Positions 40,801 to 51,200 of a stretch of 64,000 nucleotides of DNA are shown piece after piece. The notes under the pieces are model-generated. The model had not been told where the DNA came from, did no database searches, and saw nothing but the letters and a program-made list of their open reading frames with translations. Each line of letters starts with the position of its first letter. The first letter of the stretch is position 1. The DNA is from Tanytarsus gracilentus (Eukaryota > Arthropoda > Insecta > Diptera > Chironomidae). A program made the translations under genes and the position numbers. The DNA lies in contig JAXRKN010000040.1 of assembly GCA_038502055.1 (NCBI GenBank), positions 2,790,001 through 2,854,000 on the forward strand, written 5' to 3'.

Positions 40801-43800
40801 TTTCGGCTGTTGAAACTTCACTTTGTTCTCGACTGTAGCGTGACGTTGTAAGTCCACTAGTATAGCGAGATGAGTAGCTTGTTGGACTTGGACTATAAGG
40901 TGAATAACCAGATCTGACTGTTATGCCATATCTAGAGTTTCTTGTCGAGTCATCCATTCTGTCACTTTGCGATGCTTTATCCTCCATCACAGGTCCTTTA
41001 AGAGGACGTTCTCTAACCTTTTCAATGGTTTTTGCAACTTCAATTCGTCTACTTGATAATCTTGAAGTTGTACTGCTACTTCCTGGGGGATTTGGAGACG
41101 TGCCACGTGTAATTGTTGTCACTTGAATCATAATTTTTGGCAGTTCTTCTTCCTCCGATGACTCATCAGTCGTCTCCTCTTCACTCGAAGTGGTTTCCTC
41201 CGATTCTGATTCACTTTCTTGCTTTTGCTCGACAGTTTTTATTGCAGGTAAATCACGCGTGGGTGTAGAGTCCTTTTGTGGAGAATGTCGATTAATAAAA
41301 CTTATTCTGGAAGCTCTGGCAGCATTGGCAGCAATTGATTCACTAGCGGACATGTAAGATAAAGAGAGGTCATTGGGTTTGAGTTGAGGTGATGATGATT
41401 TATTAATAGTTTTGTAAGCATATCCTGAGGAGCTTAATTTACTCAATGATTCAGCGGGGCTTGGCTCTCTCGATGAACGGCGATAATTGGAAATACTTAA
41501 TGATGGACTTGATTCCCTTATTTTGGGCTTACTTAAAGTGATTGATGGACTCGGCTCTCTCGACTTTTCATTACTATTGGAAATTCTATAAGAAGAGAGT
41601 GACAACAATTTGCTATCAACCGGACTGGGATCTCTTGATCGTGATGAACTTGATATGATTGTTGTGATTGATGGTCTACGACTGCCAAAGCTAGGACTCG
41701 GATCTCTTGAACGCTCTCTAGCCGAAGTGAGATTTGAGGAATAAGATTTCTCTCTTGTACTTCCAACCGTGTTTGATAGAGATCTTCCTAAAGGCTTCGG
41801 AGTCTCTTTATTGGCAAGGCTTGATGTATTTGAATATGTACGATTTAAAGTTTGTTTATCAGTTGTTGAGTCGGTAAATGATTTTGAGACAGGGCTCGGA
41901 TCTCTTGATCGTGCACTCGATAATCTCGAATATGCAGAAATGCTAGGACTTGGATCACGTGATCGTGCTGCAGATATTCTCTGAAGTGCACTCTCTTTTT
42001 TGGTGCCATTTTCAGCCGGTGCAATCGATGGACTGGGATCTCTTGATCGAGCTCCTCTTGTCGATGTACTTGCAACTTTGTAGCGAGTATTAAATGTAAT
42101 TGGAGGTCCTTTTTCCTCCTTTTTGGGTGCACTCGTGTATGTACTGCTTAATCTTGATTTTGTTTCCGTTGAAAGTTCCTTAACGTTTAATCTAGATGAA
42201 GTTCGTTTAGGTGGTGAAGGTTCCTTCTTATCTTTTTCATCACTAATTCTAGGCACACTACTTGTGTATGTTCTGGTATATGATTTTGGTTTCTCCTCCT
42301 CGCTAGCTTTTGACACACTGCTCGTGTATGTCCTTGAGTATGATTTAGGTTTTTCTTTTTCGTCATCATTTGAACTAGTTTTTCCGAGACTGGAGTAAGT
42401 GCGTGTATATGTTGGCGTACTTGAGACTGAAGTTGATACTGGCGGTGCACGAGATGCTCGATATGTACCAGATGTTGATGAGTAGGAAGGACGATATGAA
42501 GAGGGAGTGATGGAACTAAATTTCGCTGTCGATGTTGCGGATGAACTTCCATCAGATCCATACTAAAAAATAATTATTTTAACATTTTATTTCGAAAATT
42601 TTCATACATTCTGAGTCATGATAATGCCAATGAGGATTGCCAATTAATTTTACACTTAAAAATTTTGGTGATTCATGTTTTTAGTCACTCATTTTTGTTC
42701 GAATACATACTCGACTTCTATAATTGCTCGCAGAGGATGATGATGAGTAACTAGAGAGACTCGAATTCCATGGTCGCTATAAAAAAAATTCCAAAATTGT
42801 CATGTCAGAATTAACATCACAAATAAATCATTTTAGCTGGCATAAATTGCACAGCGAGTGCATTGACACTCAACTAAACAGGTAACACGAACAAACTTTT
42901 TAGTTTCAAGTGTGCACGACAGTTGCAAGTATTTATAAACTGAAAATTTCATCGCCACCTGTTTTCCCCTCGCAAGAATGATTCACTGCTGGCGTGCACT
43001 CATAAATTTTATGTTTACTCAATTACTAATCTAATCTTCGATGATTTGTGCATCTCTACTAAAACTTTTATTGCGTTATGCAGTGAAATATTTCCAATCA
43101 TCGGCGTGGATTACCAAATTCTCACGATGCACCACAACCATGCATTTAGTGCTCATAAAATCATGTTCGAGGTTGTTCTTATTTTTGGAGAATTTTACAT
43201 CATAAACACTAACAAATTTATTGAGTACTCTTGAACGCGAGACGTAAACAAACGTTTATTTGGGGGAAAAGAAATCGGAGATGAGTGAATGAGAAAAATC
43301 TTGTGAAACATGGAAATGAAATCTCAGCGCATTAAGAATCAAATTTCATTAACTAGGGTTTTCTCAAAAATTTCCACGTCGCTCGCGTGCTTGATGAAAA
43401 AAAAACAAAGGCCATTAACCAAGAGTCATTGAGATTGACTAATTTTAGAATGCACGAAATTTATTTTAATCAGCGATGCAGTCGAATAAATTTCTCCGCA
43501 TGCGTTTGATGAGAGAAAATTGAAAATTTCTCTTTTCTGATAACAATCTCGAAATAACTGAAGAAATCTAATTTTGTCGCCTGTGAAGCGCCTCAATGTC
43601 CATGAAATGGATAATATTAGAATCAGTTCATTTACATTTCGTTATCAAAGTCCAAATTCCTTGTGATTGTGTTTTATAATTAAAACATTCTTTGAGGCAC
43701 ACGAGCGACTTTAAAATCGACAACGAAGTGAAAGATTTTGTCTTTTTTCACCAAGCATAAAAAATTGTGATTTTTCTTTCGCGAGGAGCGTGGCAATTTT

Positions 43801-44660
43801 GCATGTCGAGTTTTCACAGCCCACGACATAAATACGTGCGCGTGATGTGAGTACTCGAACTATGAACGTATAGATGTTTACTCTTTTGATGGCAAAATTA
43901 ATTTGCTATTTAAACGCCCATTCCATCATTTTTAATAACTGCGCACATTGCCCCAATAATTATTATTTTCGATGAGCCATGCAATGTTGGCGAAATCCTC
44001 AATTGTTCGTGTTGAAAAGATTTTCGTGTAGGAGGAAATGAAAACCTTTATAGAAAAATTTCGATTTCCTTATTATCGATTCAATTTCGACAGTTTAATA
44101 TTTATTTTTTGCACTAATAAAGCTCAACGATCTTTTGCTTTCTCTCGCTTTTTACTATTATCTCACACTCACATCTTCTGACCCAAATATTCAAAGGGGA
44201 AAAATTGAGAAAATTTCCTCCATTCACTCACGAAAAGATTTTCTTCTTCTCTTCACAGAAATAAAATAAAGAAATTAAAATGCTCTCTCAAAAGCACCCG
44301 GGCGGCGATTTACAACTCGGTGTATTTACATTTGAATAATATTGAAACTACTAAACCATGTTAATAAGTCATGTGTTTGAAAAATATTATTTTAAATCTA
44401 ATTTTGATTGTTGACTTTAATTATAGGAAATACACACAATTTATTAAGTGCACATCAGAAATTTTCGATGTGACTTTTTTGAAATAAATAATTGCTTGAA
44501 TTTGTTTTAATTCTCTACTTAAATTAGAGTCCAATTTTTGAGTATAAACTGACAAAAATAAACATTTAAAATTTTTTTATACAAACATAAAAAATTATTC
44601 ACGTTAATCACTAAATTCACAAAAATAATTTCAACTTACATAACTTCGATATGATGACAT
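19839..44660 (-). CDS. Fhos: FHOD-family formin Fhos, 5' half only, with two alternative N-termini
   Basis: Fhos is the insect FHOD formin, a cytoplasmic actin assembly factor acting in sarcomeres, stress fibres and migrating blood cells. I rebuilt it from exons with GT-AG ends and matching phases. Long form: 44640-44660, 42711-42776, 39514-42562, 39328-39454, 38742-38805, 22554-22663, 19839-19897. Short form: 26279-26467, then 22554-22663 and 19839-19897. The family call rests on the short form plus the shared exons, which give the FHOD GTPase-binding domain: FRVQYLVDTDPF, LLRLLGAP, LDDASIQV, YLDLESSLVEQ and RTQLSVRVHAII are typical. The long form carries 1109 residues before the shared exons. 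The FH3, FH1, FH2 and DAD parts are not in the window and must lie to the left. The nearest upstream gene is the divergent NWD-like gene, about 3.6 kb away. The family assignment is firm; the full isoform list is inference. Confidence 0.9.
19898..22553. other. Fhos intron between the two GBD/FH3 exons
   Basis: This is bounded by a GTATGT donor and a CATTGCAG acceptor on the minus strand. Nothing else was recognised in it. Confidence 0.8.
22554..22663 (-). CDS. Fhos: Fhos common exon: second half of the GTPase-binding domain
   Basis: This 110-nt exon starts in phase 0 after a pyrimidine-rich acceptor (CTCTCATAG) and ends in phase 2 at a GTATGT donor. The encoded LDDASIQVYKDGDFGAYLDL and ESSLVEQSEEIEGLNS match the FHOD pattern of a Leu-Asp-Asp start, a YLDLESSL core and an EQ-EEIEG tail. 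Both alternative upstream exons can splice to it. Confidence 0.9.
22664..26278. other. Fhos intron (short isoform)
   Basis: This intron joins exon 26279-26467 to 22554-22663 in phase 0. A 139-codon plus-strand ORF at 22733-23152 begins at TTG and looks like chance. Confidence 0.8.
26279..26467 (-). CDS. Fhos: Fhos short isoform, first exon: first half of the GTPase-binding domain
   Basis: The exon encodes 63 residues from MANMKMDEE to LLRLLGAPQR and ends in phase 0 at a GTGAGA donor. FRVQYLVDTDPF followed by a Pro-rich stretch and LLRLLGAP is the classic start of FHOD proteins, so this is the canonical N-terminus and the ATG at 26467 is a natural start. It joins the LDDASIQV exon at 22663 to make an unbroken GBD. 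It lies inside the intron of the long isoform, so it needs its own promoter upstream of 26467; I see no convincing TATA box there. Confidence 0.9.
26468..38741. other. Long Fhos intron; contains the short-isoform promoter region
   Basis: No exon was recognised in these 12 kb. The promoter of the 26467 start must lie in its left part. Less AT-rich islands occur near 29880-30060, 31890-32020, 33190-33260 and 36260-36360, and may be regulatory or non-coding first exons; that is inference. Confidence 0.55.
38742..38805 (-). CDS. Fhos: Fhos long isoform, exon 5
   Basis: This 64-nt exon completes the phase-2 codon of exon 4 and ends in phase 0 at a GTGAGT donor. It encodes SNVAATSENHTDYQQVGALP followed by RK. 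Its acceptor tract is a (CT)n microsatellite. The next exon that fits in phase and content is 22554-22663, across an intron of about 16 kb. Confidence 0.8.
38814..38836. repeat. Fhos: (GA)n microsatellite in the acceptor tract of Fhos exon 5
   Basis: A 23-bp run of alternating G and A. On the minus strand it reads as (CT)n and ends 8 bp before the exon acceptor, so it serves as the polypyrimidine tract. Confidence 0.85.
39328..39454 (-). CDS. Fhos: Fhos long isoform, exon 4
   Basis: This 127-nt exon has an acceptor ending TCTCAACAG and a consensus GTAAGT donor. It begins in phase 1 and ends in phase 2, and the joined reading runs NIDDLLG, then GSSVFSPTTLERPYIEMI, ending FSRNLS. It contains further Ser-Pro sites. 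No domain is recognised. Confidence 0.8.
39514..42562 (-). CDS. Fhos: Fhos long isoform, giant serine-rich exon with RDPSP repeats
   Basis: This 3049-nt exon encodes about 1016 residues, almost all predicted to be disordered. It starts YGSDGSSS, then has copies of a (S/T)Y(S/T)RTY(T/S)S(S/L) motif near residues 95-130. Next come eight motifs of the type R-D/E-P/S-S-P between about residues 200 and 400, then an acidic Ser/Glu run near 480, and Ser-Pro-rich and charged stretches. The acceptor is a T-run followed by TAG. The donor GTAACA is weaker than average. If it is not used, the frame reads 11 more codons and stops at 39482. Splicing there joins in phase to the next exon and gives a smooth reading, so I prefer the spliced form. 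No folded domain is recognisable. Alone it looks like an SR-type or cytoskeletal linker protein; the downstream exon phases tie it to Fhos. Confidence 0.85.
42711..42776 (-). CDS. Fhos: Fhos long isoform, exon 2 (serine-rich)
   Basis: This 66-nt exon lies between a T-rich acceptor ending in ATAG and a GTATGT donor, with phase 0 on both sides. It encodes 22 residues beginning RPWNSSLSSY and ending NYRSR. Reading through from exon 1 gives a continuous Ser/Tyr/Arg-rich sequence with no stop, which supports the join. Confidence 0.8.
42777..44639. other. Fhos intron 1 (long isoform)
   Basis: Bounded by a GTAAGT donor at its right and a T-rich ATAG acceptor at its left, read on the minus strand. 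No other feature was seen. Confidence 0.75.
44640..44660 (-). CDS. Fhos: Fhos long isoform, first coding exon (MSSYRSY)
   Basis: This 21-nt exon encodes seven residues and ends in phase 0 at a strong GTAAGT donor. It is chosen because it joins in frame to the serine-rich exon 2 at 42711-42776. The ATG has a purine at -3. An out-of-frame ATG lies 5 nt upstream (44663-44665) in a weak context. I could not place the transcription start. Confidence 0.75.
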
Positions 44661-47600
44661 GGCATCAATATTTAAATTTCTTTTTAGCTCATTAAATCAA
44701 TTTTTTTTACTTTCAACAAATGTCAATCAGGAAGACTGTCACAAATTCTAGAAATGTTGACGACAATTCAATGAATTATTACAAGCGAAATGAGCTCAAA
44801 GTCGAGAACCAGACGAGATAAATGTAAGAAGTGGAAGAGCGACACACAACTTTCGAGTATTTTAAATGTCAAGGATTGTGATTGAACTAAAACGATTTCC
44901 TCTACTATCATGCGAGCGTACGTGTGGTCAGATTGAATTGTTTAATCGCTCAAAAAATCAAGATGTGTGAATGAAAAATAAGAAAACATGTGTGCAACAA
45001 TTTTGAGCACGAAGAGAGCTAATGTTGGATAAAAATAATTTAATTTGGCATACAATTTGGACGTGCTTTAAAGTAATTTAAAATACGAGTTTTTGTGGAT
45101 TTTCCAATGTACTCGGTACGCGATGATAAACTTTTTATTCTCACGAAAAGGAAGGCAAAGAAAAATAAGCATCGCGCCTCTAAAAATATCTCATTCACAC
45201 AGTTGAGATTTTTTTCTTCTCTATTTTGCAATATATATTGTTATTTTTCTTTTTCTTTCTCATAAGGAATGTTTCTGACTTCAGGCACACATTTACACTT
45301 TTTTTCACTGTTATTATTACTTTTGCGTGATGAATAGCTCAAGGAGAAAAAATTAATTTAACTGTTTCAGGATGTTGAAAACACAAAGTCAAAAATGTTT
45401 AGACGATCCCAGCGGAACTCATTTAGCATAAAGATCATGTAAGCGTAAATTATATAGACATATGTCCAAAACTGAAGCCGATAATCTTTTTTCGCAATTA
45501 AATGGCAATTTTGAGCTTTTACACTGCGCGCTAGTTGATAAACTAAATCGTTCATTAAATATAAAATGCAACACATTAAAAGAATTCGGCGTAGGTGAAT
45601 AAGCACAATCGCCATATTTTTTCTACGCTTTTCGGATTTTGATCATAATCACTTTCGTTTGACGCACATAGACACTTATATAATTGTCACAAGTGAACCA
45701 CACGCGAAATATTTATGTGCATCGATAAGAGAATTTTTGCCAAAGTTATCGACAACCGCCACTCGACTAATTGTGAATTTTCTTTCGCCTCCTTTTTCTT
45801 TCTCGCTTTAAACTCGACTTTGAGTGAAATTTCTCTTTACAATTTTTTTTCTTGTTTTCATTTATTGTTTCGTCATCAGTGCCTTTTTTAAAGAGAGATT
45901 TTTTTCGTTCGTTATGTACGCTCATTCGACGTGGAACTGATCCACATACTGAAGTGAAAATCTTCTAATACACAATTTATAGTCGCACCCAAGAGTGATC
46001 ACTCGATTTTCTCTTCAAACGCTCTTCGTCATCATATGGAAGATGCGATGATGTTTTCATTCTTTGAGAGAGACACTGAGTTTTTCTATCTGTATATACA
46101 CGTACACATCATTATGGATATTCTGAGTATAAAAAACGATGCTATCGTCTGAGATGAAAATTCTTCTGAATGTCATTTTCAGCACTCATCGCGCATTTTC
46201 TTTAAAGAAAAACAATACTGAGAGGAAATGAGAGACGATGGATCTTCTCACAATTTTTTTTCTTCTTCTTTTTTTGAAGATCTTTCGTCATCAAGAAAAT
46301 TTTCTTTTTTTTCGGCCACATTTGTGTACTACATTTTATGATAATTTATATCTCGACGATGTGTTTGCTTAATGACATCATTTTCAATTTGGTTCCGGGT
46401 CTATAAAAATGAATCGCATGCATGAGGTGAAAATGCGTGAATGTGTAAAGAGTATTTATTTTGTTTTTAAGGAAATATTGTAACGCATCATAAATACAAG
46501 TTTATTTGACTTTTTACAAGAAAAATTGTCACTTTTCGTTACATCGTCAAGGATAATTTGAAATGAGTTTTTAATAATTGCATGCATTGCGGTATTTATT
46601 AAAAGGGACATTAAACTCTAAGAAATAGTAAGAACGTGCAAATGAAACGTAATTAATTCGTAAAAAACCCCTACGCACTTAATTCATGAGGATAGGAATT
46701 TTCCTCTTGGTGAATAAAACCACAAATCTCATCAACATTTTAAAACCTATGAATCTTTAGATTCCTGCCAGTAATTTTATGAGACCAAAAAATAAACATG
46801 GACTGCCGTTTTGAACCGCAAGTTTGAAACTTTTGTAATAAAAATGAGATTTTTTTTGCACAAAATGTTGCAACGTAAAATAATAAATTTTCCTAACATG
46901 ACAAATCTGCCTTCAATTTTCAATTTTCACCACAATAATCGAGTTATTTTCATCGCTTTCTTATGAAATATTTTTTTCTTGGCGCTAAAACATCGTCAAT
47001 AAATTAATTTGCTTTATCTCTCTCAAATCACCAATCACAGTTTACACTTAGGCTTCTTCTTTTCGCACGAATCTTCTTAATATCTATCGCACTCAATCAC
47101 ATCGTCTTTTTTCCGCTTTATTGAAGGTCATTGTGGAATGTAACTCCGTTTTATTTTTCTCACACGTTGGCATTATCATAAACTGAAATTAAATTTTGTT
47201 ACATTACATTTTCACTCGATCCTTTGATATGCATTTGAGTATAATATTTATATTGCAAAAATCACACTGAAAATTTTCCTATGATTTTCTTTTTAATATT
47301 CGAAACTTTTTCTTAAGCACAACTTCACGCGCAAACCGAACTCAAGCAACTAATTTTACAGTCTAGAAAATGAGCGAGAAATGAAAATTAGCTCAAAAAC
47401 ATTTTAAAAATAAAGAAAAGTTGGAAAAGAAATATTGGAGCATATGGGAGATGAAAGAAAAACTTCTACACACATTTTCAACGATATAAAAATGAGAGGA
47501 CGATATATGCGAAAATGTTACATGAGTTAAAATGCATGTTCCACGTGGTGATGTAGAAGTTTAGTTTTTCTCAAAAAAGCTCGCGATCTTTTCTCAATAA

Positions 47601-48298
47601 AAAGCGATCGAAAAAACGATCGAGCATGGCTTAGTTTTCAAGAGAATCTAGTACGATTTTAAAGCTTTGAAAATTTAAATTGATTTTGACGTTTCTGTTC
47701 TAGAAAAATTTCTTCAAGAAATCGTTTCTTATAAAAGTTTGCTCCAATTTTGATGATAAATTAATTGAAAATATCTAAAAAAGCATTTAATAATTCTTGA
47801 CAATCGGTAACAGATACATGTAAGGGAAATTCGCCCCAATTTTTTGAATAGTTCGTGTGTGCTCGTAATGGTTTTACAATCGAATAAAAAAGGAACATTC
47901 CAACATTATTAAATAGTTTTTGGCACATCATTTAACAGTTGATGGTTCACGCATGAAAATTTTGTGAAAACGAAAACAAAGTGATCACGTTATGGCATGA
48001 AGACATGAAATGCAATATTGTTGCTATTGGCGACGATTATTGATAAAACCCGGGGCTTTCTTCAGGGATGATAAGGGGGATAAAATTTATTGAATATTAA
48101 TATACTTTGAGATAGTTCACACACCCTGAAATTCACTAGAAATTTATCGATACGCTGAATTTTGCTTGAAATATTCAGTTCTTCTTTGACTGTTGACGGA
48201 AATAGTTGGTAAAATAAGAAAGGAAAAAATTATTGAAATTTTACCTTTCAATTTTAATTATTTTTCCTCGAGTTTAGTTAATTTTTTACGCTCCAAAA
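44661..48298. other. Intergenic, divergent promoter region of Fhos and the NWD-like gene
   Basis: This stretch must hold the long-isoform Fhos promoter and the NWD-like promoter. A TATATAA sequence on the minus strand (45677-45684 region) precedes an 82-codon minus-strand ORF (45367-45615), which could be a small gene or part of an Fhos leader. No other coding sequence is supported. Confidence 0.6.
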
Positions 48299-51200
48299 AT
48301 GGATGATCGTACGGTGGATACAATTTTTCAAGGAAGTCTTGAAAGTCTTCCACCAGTCAGCTCGAAAATTGTCAGAATTTTCACCTCTTCGACATTTACA
48401 GGTATGCGGAAATTTAAAAATTGTCAAGAATTCATTTAAAATAATTTTCAGACACTTTAATGGAGCGTAACTGCTTGATGTCAAAATGCTATCCGAAAAT
48501 TAAGGAATATTGTCGCGAAAAGCATGGATTGGAATTCCAGGTGAGTGGTCGCCGGAATTTGCGTTTCAAGAAAATTTATTTCATCGATCAAACAAAAACA
48601 TCCTTGAACTTTGCAATTTTTTAAAACGTAATAAAAAGAGTTGAACCTTGAAAGCATGACGTAATGCATTCCGTGACTGTCTGCGACCTTTTGATACACT
48701 TTTTATTGTTTGCCGGTTTATTGAATATTTTGACGTAAAAAAATTATTGACGCGTGTTCAAGGCACGAGGATGTACGAACAAATGTGTACACTTAAAACT
48801 TTTCCCATCATCATTATTTCTTTTATGTTGCGAATTAAATTTACAATGGAAATTAATTTTCTCTTGACAGGTTGTTGATATGAGATGGGGTGTGAGGGAT
48901 GAAGCAACTGACGATCATATGACGACAGAACTTTGCATGAGGGAAATTGTGAGTTTGTTTAAAATTTATAGCGAAAAGTTTATTCATTTTTTATTTTAGA
49001 AAAACTGTCAACGTTTGAGTATGGGACCAAACTTTATTACTTTTTTGGGGCAGAAATATGGTAATTTTTATAAAATTTATGTGTTAAAAAAATTAAACGG
49101 TTTTCTTTAAGGTTATCGACCAATCCCAACTTACATACCTTCTTCTGAGCTTCAACTGATTCGCGATGATTTGGAAGCTTCGGGTGTTGATGTCTCACTT
49201 TTAGATTTATGGTACAAAAAAGGTAAAAATTATTTATTAATTTAAATTAAAACTAAATTAAAATTATTTTACAGATTCAAACTGCGTGCCACCAGTTTCA
49301 ATTTTACAGCCAATATCTTCAATTCTTATCAACTTTATTAACAAAAGAGTTCCAAAGTTGCAAGCCGAAGATCAAGCTATTTGGTGGGACACATTGACAA
49401 AAATGCAAAAACTTCTTCGTAAAGGTGCTGCATCACTTTTTGCTCAAGGCAAATTTAGTAAAGAAACAATGCACGATTATTTTATGTCTGTCACCGAACG
49501 TGAAGTTATAAACGGAATATTGAACGTGAAAAATACAAAAAATCATACTTTGGGTTATGTGCGGTATATCAACAACATTAACTTACAAAATCTCAAGAAA
49601 GCATCAAACTATGTGGATATTTTAAATCGAAGTTTGGACACTGAAGCGGCAAAACTTTTGGGTGATCTTCGTGATGTCAGAGTTCCAGCCCGAATTGAAG
49701 AGTCAAATTTTCAAAGATACACCATTGAGTGGATCGGAAAGGAAGGTCTTTCAGAGGAAACTCATCAGGAGTATCTTGACCATTTTATTTCTCACTTTTA
49801 TAAAAATATGGTCAAGTTAATTGATCGTGCAATGCGTAAAGAAGATTCCTCACCTCAAGGACAAATTGTTACGGAAATACTTCAACATCTTCATGCTTGC
49901 AATAATTCAGTTAAAATTTTCTATGGAAGGGAAGACACACTTGAGCTGATTGAAAAATATATGACAGGTCCATCTGATAAGCCATTAGTGCTTTATGGTG
50001 AGGGTGGTTGTGGAAAAACAAGCATGCTGAGTAAGGCTGCGGCATTAAGTTTCGACGAGTGGTTTAAGGAATCAAAACCAATTAATATTATTCGATATCT
50101 TGGTACAACACCAGACTCTAGTGCACTGACGCCAACTTTAGTCAGCATCTGTCAGCAAATATCTTACAACTTTATGATTCCCTTCGACAGCATTCCCGAT
50201 GATTTAGTTCCACTTACAGCACATTTTAAGCAACTCTTAACCTATGCAACACAGGCACAACCACTCTTTCTCTTCCTCGATTCAGTGGACCAACTAACAG
50301 GCACTCAAGATTCAAGTAAAATTTCGTGGCTTCCTACACGACTTCCACCCCACTGCAAAATTATTGTGTCGTGTGCAAATGAAGAATCAAATCCTGAAGT
50401 ATCACAAGAATACCATCTATTAAAACGCATGATTGACAGTCCTGAAAATTTCATTGAAATTACTGCACTCGGCGATGAATTGGCTATGAATGTTATTAAA
50501 ATGTGGATGGAAACGGCATGTCGAGATTTAAATAATTTCCAATGGCGTTTAGTTTCGAATGCCATCTCAAAATGTTCCCTTCCTATTTTTGTGAAGTTGG
50601 TATTTGCTGAAATATGTCGATGGAGGAGCTTCACGAAACCACAAGATACAAATTTGGCTTCGAATGTCATGGACAGTATATCGTTGCTGTTTGAGAGAGT
50701 TGAAAAGCAGCATGGAAGATTGTTGGTATTTCACGCACTTGCCTATATCACAGCATCTAAATCTGGCTTATCTGAAAGTGAACTTGAAGATTTAATTTCA
50801 CTCGATGATAAAGTTCTCGACGATGTCTATCAATATCACTTGCCTCCAGTGAGGAGAATTCCACCACTCTTATGGACTCGTATCCGTAATGATTTACCGA
50901 ATTATTTGAGCGAGAGAGAAGCCGATGGAGTTAATGTCATGAATTGGTATCACAGACAATTTAGAGACACCGCAAAGGAAAGATATTTCAAGAATAAAAA
51001 TATGGCATTTTATTTTCACTCAATGATTGCGGATTATTATCTCGGTATTTGGGGTGGAGGAAATCCAAAACCTTTCAAGTACACCGAAATTCAGAGACAT
51101 CGATTTAATTTAGCCGAAAAAGAGGGTGTTGCTGACAGAAAAGTGCCGGATCAACCTTTGGTGTTTTACAACAAGGAAGGAAAAGTTTGTCGCTTTAATT

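Noticed and set aside
39482..42316. Long Ser-rich minus-strand ORF as a separate SR-type gene ending at 39482
   Set aside because: The frame continues upstream of 42316 to an acceptor at 42563, and a donor at 39513 joins in phase to further exons that connect to the FHOD GBD exon. A retained-intron end at 39482 remains possible as a minor isoform.
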